Of a stretch of 64,000 nt of DNA, positions 34,113 to 41,468 are shown piece after piece (within the stretch, counting starts at the first letter, position 1; each line of letters opens with the position of its first letter). A program made the translations under genes and the position numbers. The notes beneath the pieces were generated by a model. It did not search any database. It saw nothing but the letters and a program-made list of their open reading frames with translations, and was not told the DNA's origin. This DNA comes from Amorphoplanes friuliensis DSM 7358 (GTDB taxonomy: Bacteria; Actinomycetota; Actinomycetes; Mycobacteriales; Micromonosporaceae): NCBI RefSeq assembly GCF_000494755.1, contig NC_022657.1, positions 8,276,001 through 8,340,000 of the forward strand, written 5' to 3'.

Positions 34113-35656
34113 CGTTTGCCGAGGGGGACGACCAGGACGGCTTCGGTGCCGCCGCCGGCGCGGTTGCGCAGCTCGATGCTGCCGCGCAGCTCGCCCGTGG
34201 CCAGCGCGCGCACGATCTGGAGGCCCAGGCGGGTGCTCGCGTCGGCCGCGAAGTCGTCCGGCAGACCCTGCCCGTTGTCGGCCACGGTGACGTGCAGCTG
34301 CTTGCGGAAGCGGTGCGCCGACACCACGACCTCGCCCGTCGGCGCGGGCGGGGTCAGCGACGGCTCGGGCGGCGGGGCGTCCTCGTCCGGTGCGGGGAAG
34401 CCGTGCTCGACGGCGTTGATCAGCAGTTCGTTGAGGACCATCACCAGCGAGGTGGCGATCTCGGCCGGCAGCACGCCGAACGTGCCCTCGCGGCGCATCT
34501 TCACCGTGATCTCGGTCGCGGCGACCTCGCTCGCGGCGGTGGCGACCCGGTCCACGATGCCGTCGAAGTCGACCGCCTCGTCGCTCGACATCGACAGCGT
34601 CTCGTGCACGAGGGCGATCGAGGCCACCCGGCGGACGGACTCCTGCAGGGCGACGCGGGCCTCGGGCGCGTTCACCCGGCGGGCCTGGAGGCGCAGCAGG
34701 GCCGCCACCGTCTGCAGGTTGTTCTTGACCCGGTGGTGGATCTCCCGGATCGTCGCGTCCTTGGTCATCAGGGCGCGGTCACGCCGGCGGACCTCGGTGA
34801 CGTCACGGGCCAGCACCAGCGCCCCTATCGGCACACCGGCGGGCATCAGCGGCAGGGCCCGGATCAGCACCGTCGCGCCGCGGGCCTCGACCTCCTTGCG
34901 CGGAGGCGCCTCGCCGCGCAGGGAGGTGAGGATGCGCTCGGCGGCGTCGGTGCCCTCCAGCGGGTCGGCGGCCAGCCGGCTGGACAGGGCGGAGAGCTCC
35001 TCGCCGACCAGGTGGGCGTTGAAACCGAGCCGCCTGTACGCGGACTGCGCGTTCGGGCTCGCATAGGTGACCTTGCCACCGGCGTCGAGGCGGATCAGGC
35101 CGTCACCGACGCGCGGCGCCGACGTGGTCTCGCCGGGGTGCGCGGGCGGCGGGAAGGTGCCGTCGGCGACCATCTGGGCCAGGTCGTCCGCCGTGGTCAG
35201 GTAGTTGAGCTCGAGCTGGCTGGGCGTCCGCGCGGTGGACAGGTTGGTGTCACGGCCGATGACCGCGATCACCTCGATGTTCTCGTCCGGCCCGCGGAGG
35301 CGCACGGGGATCGCCTCGTGGCGGGCGGGAGTGTCGCCGTACCAGACGGGGTCGCCCTCACGCCAGATCCGTCCCTGCGCGAAGGCGATGTCGAGGTGCG
35401 CGACCTCGGCCCCGCCGACGATCTTGCCGACCTGGTCGTCCTGGTACGCCGTCGACGACGTGTTCGGCCTGACCTGAGCGACGCAGAGGAACGTGCGCGG
35501 CTTGCCTTCCTCACCCCGGAGCGGCACCCAGAGCAGCAGGTCGGCGAAGGACAGATCGGACAGCAGCTGCCAGTCGCCGGCGAGCCGGGTGAGGTGGTCG
35601 ATGTCGGGTGGACCGAGGGCGGTGTGCTCTTCGGCGAGATCGCGGAGCGTGGACAC
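34109..35656 (-). CDS. pdtaS: Two-component sensor kinase PdtaS
   Basis: Soluble HisKA_2/HWE-type kinase of 515 residues. In order: an N-terminal GAF domain (WQLLSDLSFADLLLWVPL, VCVAQVRPNT-like segment near residue 60), a PAS domain (about 185-285), the H-box EIHHRVKNNLQTVAALLRLQ and an ATPase domain with NELLINAVEHGF and VADNGQGLP. This order and the opening MSTLRDLAEEH match PdtaS of M. tuberculosis, which signals to the antiterminator PdtaR and responds to metals and nitric oxide. The cognate PdtaR is not in this window, as is usual. The gene is coupled to a HEAT-like protein gene. Confidence 0.92.
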   Translation of the reverse strand: MSTLRDLAEEHTALGPPDIDHLTRLAGDWQLLSDLSFADLLLWVPLRGEEGKPRTFLCVAQVRPNTSSTAYQDDQVGKIVGGAEVAHLDIAFAQGRIWREGDPVWYGDTPARHEAIPVRLRGPDENIEVIAVIGRDTNLSTARTPSQLELNYLTTADDLAQMVADGTFPPPAHPGETTSAPRVGDGLIRLDAGGKVTYASPNAQSAYRRLGFNAHLVGEELSALSSRLAADPLEGTDAAERILTSLRGEAPPRKEVEARGATVLIRALPLMPAGVPIGALVLARDVTEVRRRDRALMTKDATIREIHHRVKNNLQTVAALLRLQARRVNAPEARVALQESVRRVASIALVHETLSMSSDEAVDFDGIVDRVATAASEVAATEITVKMRREGTFGVLPAEIATSLVMVLNELLINAVEHGFPAPDEDAPPPEPSLTPPAPTGEVVVSAHRFRKQLHVTVADNGQGLPDDFAADASTRLGLQIVRALATGELRGSIELRNRAGGGTEAVLVVPLGKR

Positions 35657-35695
35657 GGCACAAGCCTGCCATGCCCACGCCGCGGACTCCCATGA

Positions 35696-36751
35696 TCAGA
35701 GCGTGGAGGTGACCTTGTTGAGGCCTCGGGGTGCGTCCGGGTCCTCGCCGCGGGCCAGCGCCAGGGCGAGCGCGAGCTTCTGCAGCGGCAGGATGTCCAG
35801 CAGCGGGGCGTAACGCTCGTCGACCTCGGGGACGACCAGGCGGCCCGAGGCGCCGGGGATGTCGGTGGCGCCGACGGTCACGACGTCAGCGCGGCGCTCG
35901 CCGAGGCGGGTGACCACGTCGGCCATCGACCGCCCGCCGGGGCCGCTGCCGACGACGGCCAGTACGGGTACGTCGGGGTCGGTCATGGCGAGCGGGCCGT
36001 GCAGCAGGTCGGCACCGGAGAAGGCCAGCGCCGGCAGGTACGACGTCTCCATCAGCTTGAGCGCGGTCTCCCGTGCCGTCGGGTACGCATAACCGCGCCC
36101 GGTGGTGACCAGCCGGGACGCGAAGCGGTAGCGCTGGGCCAGGTCGTCCGCGCCGCGGTCGCTGAGGGCGTCCTCGGCGAGCTGCGGCAGCTTCTCCAGC
36201 GCCGTACGCTCCTCGGCCGGCAGTGTGCCGTCGCCGTTGCGGATGCCCTCGACCAGCAGCAGCAGGGCGAGCAGCTCGGCCGTGTAGGTCTTGGTGGCGG
36301 CGACCGCACGCTCGTGACCGGCGGCGACGTCGATCGACAGCTCGGCGGTCTGCGCCAGCGTGGAGGCGGGGTTGTTCGTCACCGCGAGGGTGAGGGCGCC
36401 GGTCTCCCGGGCGACCTTCAGCACCTCGGTGAGGTCCGGCGAGCCACCGCTCTGGCTGACACCGACCACGAGGGCGTCGGCCAGATCAGGCCGGGCGCCG
36501 TAGAGCGTGATCGCGCTGGGCGACGCGAGCCCGACCGGGATGCCCAGACGGATCTCGGTGAGGTAGGCCGCGTAGAGGGCCGCGTGGTCGGAGGTGCCCC
36601 GGCCGACGAACACCACGTGCCGGGGGCGCCGCTCGGCCACGCGCGCAGCGACTGCTGCGATCGCCTGGGCGGGCTCTCCCTCCAGCAGCCGTGCGTAACC
36701 TCCCGGCTGCTCTGCGATGTCCGCCGCCATGCCCTGGCCTCGCTGAGTCAC
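35696..36751 (-). CDS. SIS-domain aldose-ketose isomerase/deaminase (AgaS/GlmS-like)
   Basis: Sugar-phosphate-binding protein of about 351 residues with two SIS domains. VVFVGRGTSDHAALYAAYLT and VVGVSQSGGSPDLTEVLK hold the phosphate-binding Ser residues of the first; TTGRGYAYPTARETALKLME and DLLHGPLAMTDPD belong to the second. It equals the isomerase half of GlmS without the glutaminase domain, so an amino-sugar phosphate isomerase or deaminase is likely. GTG 36751 follows GAGGA with about 9-nt spacing; ATG 36730 lacks a well-placed site. The gene is monocistronic and divergent from the TPR gene. Confidence 0.85.
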   Translation of the reverse strand: MTQRGQGMAADIAEQPGGYARLLEGEPAQAIAAVAARVAERRPRHVVFVGRGTSDHAALYAAYLTEIRLGIPVGLASPSAITLYGARPDLADALVVGVSQSGGSPDLTEVLKVARETGALTLAVTNNPASTLAQTAELSIDVAAGHERAVAATKTYTAELLALLLLVEGIRNGDGTLPAEERTALEKLPQLAEDALSDRGADDLAQRYRFASRLVTTGRGYAYPTARETALKLMETSYLPALAFSGADLLHGPLAMTDPDVPVLAVVGSGPGGRSMADVVTRLGERRADVVTVGATDIPGASGRLVVPEVDERYAPLLDILPLQKLALALALARGEDPDAPRGLNKVTSTL

Positions 36752-36926
36752 TGGATCGTCCTCTCGTGCGCACTTCCGCTCATTCGGTGCGCAGTCTTGC
36801 ACGCAACAGGCTTGAATCGCAACGTTTCGAGCACGCAAAGGCGCAAATCCGGGCCTGACATATCGACTTTCGTCGCCTAAGCTCGCGTCGGTGGCACACG
36901 GCGTGCCACGCGAGGAAGGCGTGGTC

Positions 36927-38555
36927 ATGGACGAGTCCCGGCGCTCTGCCGACCGCGACCTCGAGCAGGCCCGCGCGGCGCTCGAACGCGGCGAGATGCA
37001 CCACGCCGCCGACCACCTGGCCGGCGCGATCGCGCACGCGCCGACCCTGCCGGAGACCCACGAGCTCCTCAGCCGCCTCGCCGCCCGCGCCGACGGGGGC
37101 CTCGAGCTCTTCCCCCTCGAGCAGCACGCGTTTGTCGGCACCGTGGTCGCCCGGGCCCACCTGCTCGCCGCCGCGGGCCGCCCCGAGGACGGTCTGCCCC
37201 TGCTCGTGGCAGCCAGCGGGCACACCCCCGGCGTCGACTGGGCCGGTGTCCCGTGGGTCATCGACCCCGGTCTCGGCGTCCGGATGGAGCCCGGCCTGCT
37301 GGCCCAGATCGTGATGCAGCTCTGCACCGCCATCGGCGACCCCGCCCCCGAGGCCGGTCGCGACGCGCTGCGCCCCTACCTGACCCTGGTGCGGCACGCC
37401 GTCGAGGCCCACCCGGAGCAGGCGATGCTGCTCGGTGCCGGTTCAGCGCTCGCCCGCCGGCTCGGTGAGGCGACCCTGGCCGTGGACTGGGCCGTCCGCG
37501 GCGCCCGGCTGCGCCCGTCGAAACTCGCCGAGATCTGGCTCGGGTACGCGTACCGGAGCGCCGGCCGCATCCCCGAGTCCCTGGCCGCCCTGCGCCGCGC
37601 GGTCATGTACGACCCCGAGGACCTCTCCGTGTACGCGGACATCGCCGGCACCCTGGCTGACCACGGCCGCTTGGACGACGCGCTGGCCTGGGCCGACCGG
37701 GCGCTGGCCAAGGACCCGGAGTTCGACTGCGCCGTCCACACCGCACACCGGCTGCGATACCGCGCCGACGGCGACCTGGCCCACCTGGTGCGGCTGGCCG
37801 ACTTCCAGCGTGATCACCCCGATGCCACCCACGAGCACGCCGACCTGGCCGACTGCTGTGCCGATCAGCCCTGGCTGAGCCGGGTGCCGTCGGCGCCCGC
37901 CGCCGCCACCGACCCGGCGCGGGAGCCGTTCGTCGCGGGGCGGCCGTCCGACGAGGCCGTCGAGCGTCTGCATCGCCTGGCGCACCCGTTGTGGCCGCAT
38001 CCGCCGGCCGCGTACGACGCGGCCCTGGGTCTGGTCCTGGTCGAGCCGGAGGATCTGCTGGCGTTGATCGCCCGGCCACCCGCCGCCCCGGACAACGAGG
38101 TCGGGCTGGCCCTGGCCGCGCACGATCCGGCCCTGTGGGCGCGCTGCTCGCAGGTGTGGGCCTGCCTGGGGCTGCTGCACCACCGCACGGACGAGCCGTG
38201 GGCGGAATCGGCCCGGCGGCGCCTGCTGGTGGACCTTGCCACCCAGGGCACCGACCAGATCACCGAAGCGGCACTCTTCGCCCTGGTCACGAGCGCCTGG
38301 ATCGACCCGGAGGCGCGCGCCGACGTGGGCACGCTGGTGACACGGCGGCTGGACGACGTGGCGACCGCCGGGCACCCGATCGCCTGGTCGCTGGCCCAGC
38401 TTGCCCTGGCGACCCCCGGCCTGGACGCCGAGGTGCGCGAACGCGCCGCGGCCGTCGTCGCGGCCGAGGAGGAATACACCGTGCCGCTGGTGCCGCGTCA
38501 GCGCCGGCGCGGTGGACGCCTCCGGCGCTGGCTGTCCGGCCGCACTACTCGATGA
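36927..38555 (+). CDS. Tetratricopeptide-repeat protein
   Basis: A 542-residue soluble protein with TPR helices: ARAALERGEMHHAADHLAGA and the block of repeats near residues 200-270 (EIWLGYAYRSAGRIPESLAA then LRRAVMYDPEDLSVYADIAG, and GRLDDALAWADRALAKDPEF). The C-terminal half is Ala/Leu-rich without a known domain and closes with a basic tail RRGGRLRRWLSGRTTR that could bind membrane or nucleic acid. ATG 36927 has GAGGAAGG upstream; GTG 36891 is in frame further up. Such proteins scaffold complexes; the partner is unknown. Its end overlaps the convergent biotin-carrier gene by 11 bp. Confidence 0.82.
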   Translation: MDESRRSADRDLEQARAALERGEMHHAADHLAGAIAHAPTLPETHELLSRLAARADGGLELFPLEQHAFVGTVVARAHLLAAAGRPEDGLPLLVAASGHTPGVDWAGVPWVIDPGLGVRMEPGLLAQIVMQLCTAIGDPAPEAGRDALRPYLTLVRHAVEAHPEQAMLLGAGSALARRLGEATLAVDWAVRGARLRPSKLAEIWLGYAYRSAGRIPESLAALRRAVMYDPEDLSVYADIAGTLADHGRLDDALAWADRALAKDPEFDCAVHTAHRLRYRADGDLAHLVRLADFQRDHPDATHEHADLADCCADQPWLSRVPSAPAAATDPAREPFVAGRPSDEAVERLHRLAHPLWPHPPAAYDAALGLVLVEPEDLLALIARPPAAPDNEVGLALAAHDPALWARCSQVWACLGLLHHRTDEPWAESARRRLLVDLATQGTDQITEAALFALVTSAWIDPEARADVGTLVTRRLDDVATAGHPIAWSLAQLALATPGLDAEVRERAAAVVAAEEEYTVPLVPRQRRRGGRLRRWLSGRTTR

Positions 38556-38760
38556 CGGCGATCAGGTCGCCTTCCTGCACCACGTCACCCTCGTTGACCG
38601 CGAGCTGAGCCACGACCCCGTCGGACTCCGCGAGCACCGGGATCTCCATCTTCATCGATTCGAGGATCACCAGGGTGTCACCCTCCTCGACCTCGGCTCC
38701 GGCGGCGGCGACGATCTTCCACACATTGGCCACCATCTCGGCACGGATCTCGTCGGCCAT
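38545..38760 (-). CDS. Biotin/lipoyl attachment domain protein (TB7.3-like)
   Basis: A single biotinyl domain of 71 residues. The carrier Lys is Lys37 in LESMKMEIPV, the classical biotinylation motif, and the domain ends GDLIAVIE. GAGGAGG precedes ATG 38760. It matches the free-standing biotinylated protein TB7.3 (Rv3221c), found next to rshA and sigH in M. tuberculosis, whose carboxylase partner is not established. No carboxylase genes lie nearby here, so the role remains open; stand-alone carrier for an acyl-CoA carboxylase is the simplest idea. Confidence 0.92.
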   Translation of the reverse strand: MADEIRAEMVANVWKIVAAAGAEVEEGDTLVILESMKMEIPVLAESDGVVAQLAVNEGDVVQEGDLIAVIE

Positions 38761-38910
38761 GGTGCAGTCCTCCTCGTGGGCGGTGATGCAGTGACGCGGT
38801 GACGGTATCCAATCACGGTCCGGGCGGGCGGGCATATGGGCCGTGCCGGGGCGCCGCCGCCCACCCGTCTACCATCGGCGGGTTGGACGCGAGGACGAAC
38901 GGAGATCACC

Positions 38911-38985
38911 ATGGCGAAGAAGTCGCGCAAGAAGAAGGCTCGGAAGAAGAGCGCTGCGAACCACGGCAAGCGCCCCAACTCCTGA
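38911..38985 (+). CDS. 50S ribosomal protein bL37
   Basis: A 24-residue, strongly basic peptide beginning MAKKSRKKKARKK and ending ANHGKRPNS. This pattern is that of bL37, the small actinobacterial 50S protein first seen in mycobacterial ribosome structures, which sits near the 23S rRNA. GGAG lies 6 nt before ATG 38911, and a strong terminator follows. Eleven of 24 residues are Lys or Arg. It stands alone between the biotin-carrier and anti-sigma genes. The gene is too short for ordinary gene finders. Confidence 0.88.
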   Translation: MAKKSRKKKARKKSAANHGKRPNS

Positions 38986-38997
38986 GCCGTGGACGAC

Positions 38998-39033
38998 AAG
39001 AAGGGCCGGCAGCAGACGCTGCCGGCCCTTCTT
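38998..39033. terminator. Strong bidirectional hairpin terminator
   Basis: A perfect 16-bp stem (38998-39013 with 39018-39033) and a 4-nt loop AGAC. The arms begin AAGAAGG and end CCTTCTT, giving an A-tract on one side and a T-tract on the other in both directions. It ends the bL37 transcript on the plus strand and the sigma/anti-sigma transcript on the minus strand. Confidence 0.92.
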
Positions 39034-39044
39034 CATGCCTGAGG

Positions 39045-39332
39045 TCAGGGGAGGTATTCCCGCGTCTCCACCTCGACCACGTACTCGCTGAGCTTGACCC
39101 GGAGCCGATCGCGCAGCTCCTGCGGTGCCGTCTCGTCGCCGCAGCAGCGGGCGACGAGCGCCTTGACCTCGTGCTCGATGCCGTACTCCCGCAGGCAGTC
39201 CGAGCAGTCGTCGAGGTGGTGCTGGATCAACTGCCGCCGGTCGTCGCTGCACTCCAGGTCGAGGTACAGGTAGACCTCGCTGATCACGACGCTGCAGTCC
39301 GTCTTGTGGTCGTCGTCGTTCACGTCGCTCAC
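39045..39332 (-). CDS. rshA: Zinc-containing anti-sigma factor, RsrA/RshA type
   Basis: Thiol-redox switch of 95 residues that binds and inhibits the SigR/SigH factor encoded just before it. The ZAS motif is HHLDDCSDC (HX3CX2C), and further cysteines at positions near 13, 28 and 63-64 may take part in disulfide switching. Oxidation releases zinc and frees the sigma factor in this family. GTG 39332 overlaps the sigma stop (GTGA); an in-frame GTG at 39323 is better spaced from AGGAGG. Translation coupling keeps the two proteins in balance. Confidence 0.93.
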   Translation of the reverse strand: MSDVNDDDHKTDCSVVISEVYLYLDLECSDDRRQLIQHHLDDCSDCLREYGIEHEVKALVARCCGDETAPQELRDRLRVKLSEYVVEVETREYLP

Positions 39333-40162
39333 GCCTCCTGTGCGGCGCTCGCGCCGGAGCTACGGGTGATCCCACGGTCGGCCGCGTACTGCTCGAGCAT
39401 CTTGCGCAGGTTGCGCCGCCCGCGGTGCAGACGCGACATCACGGTGCCGATCGGCGTGTTCATGATGTCGGCGATCTCCTTGTACGAGAAACCCTCGACA
39501 TCAGCGAGGTAGACGGCCAGGCGGAAGTCCTCGGGCAGCTGCTGCAGCGCGTCCTTGATGTCGCTGTCGGGCAGCTTGTCGAGCGCCTCGGTCTCGGCCG
39601 AGCGCAGGCCCGCGGAGGTGTGCGACTCGGACGAGGCGAGCTGCCAGTCCGAGATCTCCTCGGTCGGCGCCTGGACAGGCTGCCGCTGCTTCCGCCGGTA
39701 CGAGTTGATGTAGGTGTTCGTGAGGATGCGGTAGAGCCACGCCTTGAGGTTCGTACCCTCCTCGAACTGGTGGAAAGCCGAGAAGGCCTTGAGGAAGGTC
39801 TCCTGCACGAGGTCCTCGGCGTCCGCGGGGTTGCGCGTCATGCGCAGGCCCGCGGCGTACAGCTGGTCGACGAACGGCAGCGCGTCCCGCTCGAAGCGCG
39901 CCCGGCGCTCCTCGGTCCTCTCGCTGCGTTCGGTCCGTTCCGTCCGCTCTGCTGGCGTCACCCGCACGTCTCCCCTCGACCGCCCCGCCGAGGATACGGG
40001 TAGTGCCCCGTCAACAGATTCAAAAACCGCCGGTGTGCTGACACTCACCGATTTGAGGACGGGCGCCGGGGTGGCAGCAGGCCACTCGGGCGAGCGCAGC
40101 AGGTCCTGCATCTTGCGCGCCTGCAGCCCGTCACGCTCGACGAATCCGGTTCCGGATCGCAC
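39329..40162 (-). CDS. sigR: Thiol-stress ECF sigma factor SigR/SigH, with long and short start
   Basis: ECF sigma factor directing the disulfide-stress response. Region 2 holds LRMTRNPADAEDLVQETFLK and AWLYRILTNTYINSYRRKQRQ; region 4 holds PEDFRLAVYLADVEGFSYKE, then IADIMNTPIGTVMSRLHRGR. Two starts are supported. GTG 39967, after AGGGGAGA, gives 212 residues, the size of SigH and short SigR. GTG 40162, 8 nt after GGAAGGGG and just downstream of a SigR-type promoter, gives 277 residues with a 65-residue extension. S. coelicolor makes an analogous unstable long form (SigR'). The longer coordinates are given here. The operon continues into the anti-sigma gene. Confidence 0.93.
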   Translation of the reverse strand: MRSGTGFVERDGLQARKMQDLLRSPEWPAATPAPVLKSVSVSTPAVFESVDGALPVSSAGRSRGDVRVTPAERTERTERSERTEERRARFERDALPFVDQLYAAGLRMTRNPADAEDLVQETFLKAFSAFHQFEEGTNLKAWLYRILTNTYINSYRRKQRQPVQAPTEEISDWQLASSESHTSAGLRSAETEALDKLPDSDIKDALQQLPEDFRLAVYLADVEGFSYKEIADIMNTPIGTVMSRLHRGRRNLRKMLEQYAADRGITRSSGASAAQEA

Positions 40163-40200
40163 TTGGTTACCCCTTCCGACGTACAGCTTCCGGGTGATGT

Positions 40201-40226
40201 AACGGCGGGGAGGCTGTCCGCATTCC
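40201..40226 (-). promoter_or_regulatory. SigR-dependent autoregulatory promoter
   Basis: On the minus strand GGAAT (40226-40222) and GTT (40203-40201) are separated by exactly 18 bp, matching the SigR/SigH consensus GGAAT-N18/19-GTT. It lies about 40 bp before the long-form sigma start and just past the hydrolase stop, as expected for positive autoregulation of this family. Confidence 0.82.
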
Positions 40227-40229
40227 GAC

Positions 40230-40832
40230 TCAGCGGGCCCAGCTGTGTGCGACCAGCCAGGAGAGGACGACTGCGGCGGTGCCGGGCAGGTCACGGCGTA
40301 GATCGTGGACCGCTCCGGGGCGTACGGCCACCTCGACGGCGCCACCCGCCTCGGGGACGCCGAACGGATCGCGGTCGCCGTTGACCACCAGCGTGGGGAT
40401 GCCGGCGGGGAGTTCGCCGGCCCGGCTGCGGTCCGGCTTGCCCGGCGGGTGCAGGGGGAAGGCCAGCGCGAGCACCCCGGCCGCGCCCAGGGCGGCCGCG
40501 GTCCGGCAGGCGACACGCGCACCGCTCGACCGGCCGCCGACGATCAGCGGGAGGTCAGCGGTGGCGAGCTCGGTCACCACGGCTGTCCACGCGTCGTCGA
40601 GGTGGGTCGCGGGAGCAGGGGCGCGACGGCCGGCGAGCCGGTAGGGCTGGGTCACGAGAGCAACCCGGACCCCCGCCGCGACGGCGATGTCGTGCACCGC
40701 CGTCAGGTCGGGCGCGTTCACGTCACCGCCCGCGCCGTGGCCGAGGACGAGCTGACTGACGGACGGGCCGGCGGGGTCCGTGATCCGGATCCCCGCCGGC
40801 CCGCGCGGTGTGTCGATCGAGAAGCTGTGCAC
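40230..40832 (-). CDS. KANL3/Tex30-type alpha/beta hydrolase
   Basis: Small alpha/beta hydrolase of 200 residues. The oxyanion region is LVLGHGAGGDVNAPDL, the nucleophile Ser is in VGGRSSGARVACR (GxSxG), the acid is in VVNGDRDPFG and the His in AVHDLRRDLPG. The family (KANL2/3, Tex30, DUF1749-like) includes many uncharacterised bacterial members; no substrate is known. Its stop is 4 bp from the SigR promoter, so it lies upstream of, but probably not in, the sigma operon. ATG 40832 is close to the WhiB gene stop (11 bp), which suggests co-transcription with that gene. Confidence 0.83.
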   Translation of the reverse strand: MHSFSIDTPRGPAGIRITDPAGPSVSQLVLGHGAGGDVNAPDLTAVHDIAVAAGVRVALVTQPYRLAGRRAPAPATHLDDAWTAVVTELATADLPLIVGGRSSGARVACRTAAALGAAGVLALAFPLHPPGKPDRSRAGELPAGIPTLVVNGDRDPFGVPEAGGAVEVAVRPGAVHDLRRDLPGTAAVVLSWLVAHSWAR

Positions 40833-40843
40833 AGCTCCTATGT

Positions 40844-41239
40844 CTACTGGCTCATCGGCACCAAGGTGAGCAGGCGGCGATCTTCCTCGTCCGGTCCGTC
40901 GTCGACTTCCTCGCCGTCGGGCTGGACACGTTCACGCCAGGCGACGAGCATCGCCCGGCGTTCCCTGGGTGTGGTCCCGCCCCAGACACCGTGGCAATCG
41001 CCCACCTGCAACGCCCAGGCCAGGCACGGCCCTTGGACGACACAGCTGCCGCAGAGCGAGACTGCGCTCTCGGACGGTTCGTTGGGTGCCGGGAAGAATG
41101 TTTCCGGATCGACGGAGCGGCAAGCTCCGCGGGTCCTCCAGGCCTCGTCGGACCTGCGTTCGTCGATCGCACTGAGCAGTCGCGGGTCGCGCCTGGCAAT
41201 GGCGACCTCATGTGGACGCGGCATTCGAGCACGTGTCAT
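40844..41239 (-). CDS. WhiB-family iron-sulfur regulator (second copy)
   Basis: A longer WhiB-family protein of 131 residues. Cluster ligands are Cys40, Cys63, Cys66 and Cys72 (GACRSVDPETFFP, SLCGSCVVQGPCLAWAL), and the turn is HGVWGGTTPRERRAMLVAWR. There is a ~39-residue N-terminal extension and an acidic C-terminal tail (DGEEVDDGPDEED) instead of the basic or AT-hook tail of WhiB1 and WhiB7, so DNA contact may differ. GGGGGAGGTGGG precedes ATG 41239. I cannot place it in a named Wbl subgroup. The upstream region holds two inverted repeats and is AT-rich. Confidence 0.9.
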   Translation of the reverse strand: MTRARMPRPHEVAIARRDPRLLSAIDERRSDEAWRTRGACRSVDPETFFPAPNEPSESAVSLCGSCVVQGPCLAWALQVGDCHGVWGGTTPRERRAMLVAWRERVQPDGEEVDDGPDEEDRRLLTLVPMSQ

Positions 41240-41282
41240 CAGCCCACCTCCCCCGTGGGTACCGGTAAAGCCGTGATGGGCA

Positions 41283-41299
41283 GTCCGCACCGTGCGGAC
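41283..41299. promoter_or_regulatory. 17-bp inverted repeat upstream of second whiB
   Basis: GTCCGCAC, a central C, and GTGCGGAC form a perfect inverted repeat with 8-bp arms. It lies 44-60 bp before the WhiB start on the minus strand, in the likely promoter or leader, and looks like a dimeric regulator site. No specific factor can be named. Confidence 0.5.
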
Positions 41300-41357
41300 C
41301 GACATCACACCGGCGCTGGTTTCTATCGCACGGAGGAAGATCAGAACAAGGGTCTTA

Positions 41358-41386
41358 TCTATCTCGCAACAAAGTTTGCAGATAGA
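41358..41386. promoter_or_regulatory. AT-rich hairpin upstream of second whiB
   Basis: TCTATCT at 41358-41364 pairs with AGATAGA at 41380-41386, and GCAA (41366-41369) with TTGC (41376-41379), leaving one bulged base and a 6-nt loop. The flanking 41300-41470 is far more AT-rich than the window average. It may be an operator or RNA structure of the whiB leader, or a terminator for the SRAP gene, which ends at 41469 on the same strand. Confidence 0.45.
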
Positions 41387-41468
41387 AGTGCCTGCATATA
41401 GGGCAAAAGTGCCTCACGTTTTGCCGCGAAACGGCAATTCGGACAGGCTCAGGAGATCAATTTCTCAG

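Noticed and set aside
39985..40020. Housekeeping promoter (TTGACG and TATCCT) for the short SigR form
   Set aside because: The elements are present but the spacing is about 12 bp, too short for a standard promoter; a separate promoter for the short form was not found.
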